This document shows positions 49,898 to 50,772 of a stretch of DNA of 50,772 bases, one piece after another. The number at the start of each line of letters is the position of its first letter. Position 1 is the stretch's first letter. The notes below the pieces were generated by a model, which was given only the letters and a program-made list of their open reading frames with translations, did no database searches and was not told the DNA's origin. The position numbers and the translations under genes were made by a program. This DNA is from Planctomycetaceae bacterium. GTDB lineage: Bacteria > Planctomycetota > Planctomycetia > Pirellulales > Pirellulaceae. The stretch lies in the NCBI GenBank assembly GCA_007121535.1, contig SKKK01000577.1, forward strand, positions 1 through 50,772, in the 5' to 3' direction.

Positions 49898-50084
49898 GCG
49901 GCCAGTGGCGCCACGCCGGATCAATTCGCGAAAAAATTTCGGCGGGCTCTTGCCTTTGAGGGCGACATCGATAGAATCGATCACCTGCAACGGTTAAAGC
50001 CCGGTTGCGGGACTGCCGATAACAAGCGGTCTGCCAGCGTTTTTCTCGGATCTGAAAAAAATCGGGAAAAACGCGGGGTGGCCG
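49898..50084. other. Gap between the oxidoreductase gene and the rRNA promoter
   Basis: About 190 bases with no gene. No 16S rRNA and no tRNA are visible here. An A-rich stretch near 50050-50072, just upstream of the -35 box, may act as an UP element. Confidence 0.5.
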
Positions 50085-50113
50085 TTGACAACCGGCGGGC
50101 AGATCACTAGATT
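50085..50113 (+). promoter_or_regulatory. Promoter of the 23S rRNA gene
   Basis: A perfect -35 TTGACA (50085-50090), 17 bases of spacer, and a -10-like TAGATT (50108-50113). Transcription would start near 50120, giving a leader of about 220 bases before the 23S 5' end. An A-rich tract lies just upstream, as in strong rRNA promoters. Confidence 0.7.
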
Positions 50114-50178
50114 CTGCCTTTCCCTTCGGGGACGCTTCTGGCCGCAAGGCCAGCGGGGGCTCGATTTGAGCCTGCCAT

Positions 50179-50194
50179 TGATCTTTGACAATTT
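50179..50194 (+). promoter_or_regulatory. boxA-like antitermination element in the 23S leader
   Basis: TGATCTTTGACAATTT matches the E. coli rrn boxA region (TGCTCTTTAACAATTT as I remember it) at 14 of 16 positions. It sits in the leader between the promoter and the 23S gene, after a GNRA-loop hairpin (CTGGCC-GCAA-GGCCAG, 50138-50153) and before a longer stem (GCTCCAC/GTGGAGC, 50230-50270). It supports NusB/NusE-dependent antitermination of a stand-alone 23S transcript. Confidence 0.7.
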
Positions 50195-50337
50195 GGTTTT
50201 TCGTGCGTAGATGGCATCTTCGGATGAATGCTCCACGGGGCTCGGCCAACGGCCGGGTCTTGGGTGGAGCGAAAATGAAAGAAAGAGCGCAATGCCTGCA
50301 AAGGTGACGCGAATGTCTGCGAGCAGTGGATATTTGT

Positions 50338-50772
50338 GGTCAAGCTATTAAGGGCGCATGGGGGATGTCTCGGCATTAGAAGGCGATGAAGGGCGTGGAA
50401 GTCTGCGATAAGCCCGGGGGAGTTGACAAACGAGCGTTGATCCCGGGATTCCCGAATGTTCCTACGCTGAATCCATAGGCGTGTGGAGGCAAACCCGGTG
50501 AACTGAAACATCTAAGTAGCCGGTGGAAAAGAAAGAAAATCGATTCCCTCAGTAGCGGCGAGCGAACGGGGACCAGCCCAAACCGCGGGGGTTTTCCTCT
50601 GCGGGGTTGAAGGGCCTTCCAAATGGGAGTTACCAAGTAGCCTGTTAGCAGAACGGCTTGGAATAGCCGGCCATAGAGGGTGACAGCCCCGTAAGCGAAA
50701 GCAGCGCTGCCTCCCGGAGGGTACCTGAGTAGGTCGGGGCACGTGAAACCCCGACTGAATCCACGGGGACCA
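50338..50772 (+). rRNA. rrl: 23S ribosomal RNA (5' part, continues past the window)
   Basis: From 50338 the sequence follows the bacterial 23S 5' domain: GGTCAAGCTATTAAGGGCGC, GGCGATGAAGGGCGTGG, CTGCGATAAGC, TGAATCCATAGG, TGAACTGAAACATCTAAGTA and CAGTAGCGGCGAGCGAAC are all conserved. About 435 of roughly 2900 bases are present. No 16S gene or spacer tRNA lies between the previous protein gene and this one. The 5' end is set by alignment from memory to E. coli (GGTTAAGCGACTAAGC), so it may be off by a few bases. Open frames on either strand here are not genes. Confidence 0.96.

Noticed and set aside
50185-50213. Second TTGACA-N17-TAGATG promoter exactly 100 bases after the first
   Set aside because: The -10 match is poor and the TTGACA is better explained as part of the boxA element.
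50107-50742. Several open frames on the minus strand at the window end
   Set aside because: They lie across the 23S rRNA gene and its leader.

Overview
The window looks like chromosomal DNA of a planctomycete of the Pirellula/Rhodopirellula type. This is inferred from four things: the moderately high GC content, several proteins whose layout I know mainly from planctomycetes, dense intergenic palindromic repeats, and a 23S rRNA gene with no 16S rRNA gene directly upstream. No database search was possible, so the assignment rests on recognition alone.

Layout. 1-150 is the 3' end of an unknown gene. 373-3668 (-) is frdABCD, a fumarate reductase/succinate dehydrogenase operon. 3924-4277 (+) is panD. 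4361-8990 (-) holds dnaE followed by an unpartnered C-terminal transketolase half. 9274-11123 (+) holds a universal stress protein, a bacterial globin and a phosphodiesterase-like secreted protein. 11137-14039 (-) holds a UbiD-family decarboxylase and rsmD. 14163-17163 (+) holds two tandem secreted cyclophilins and a FucU/RbsD mutarotase. 17377-23107 (-) is sucA-sucB-lpd, the 2-oxoglutarate dehydrogenase complex. 23805-26620 (-) is proB-hisC-hisB, with an in-frame amber codon inside proB. 26832-28320 (+) holds a conserved hypothetical gene and a lipoprotein. 28425-28970 (-) is a NUDIX hydrolase.

29200-45420 is an accessory defence island. On the minus strand lies one tightly packed operon: hsdR, hsdM, hsdS, a 69-residue protein, a DUF3696-type ABC ATPase, and a PLD-like protein with an HxRx4D motif. 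Just upstream is a sigma-54 activator with an RtcR-like CARF sensor domain, and between it and hsdR is a near-consensus -24/-12 promoter. The simplest reading is that a nucleotide second messenger sensed by the CARF domain switches on the whole restriction operon through sigma-54. Convergent to it on the plus strand are an unknown 229-residue gene and a large protein that joins an HD phosphohydrolase to an Hsp90-like GHKL ATPase. A decayed fragment of the PLD-like gene lies on the far side of these two genes, showing that part of the island was duplicated.

45864-49897 returns to ordinary genes: an MFS transporter, a PIG-L deacetylase and a Tat-exported Gfo/Idh/MocA oxidoreductase. Two copies of a GAATTC-rich inverted-repeat element lie among them, one of which supplies the C-terminus and stop codon of the MFS gene. 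The window ends in a 23S rRNA gene (from 50338) with its own promoter and boxA antiterminator. No tRNA gene, CRISPR array, cas gene or intact transposase was seen.
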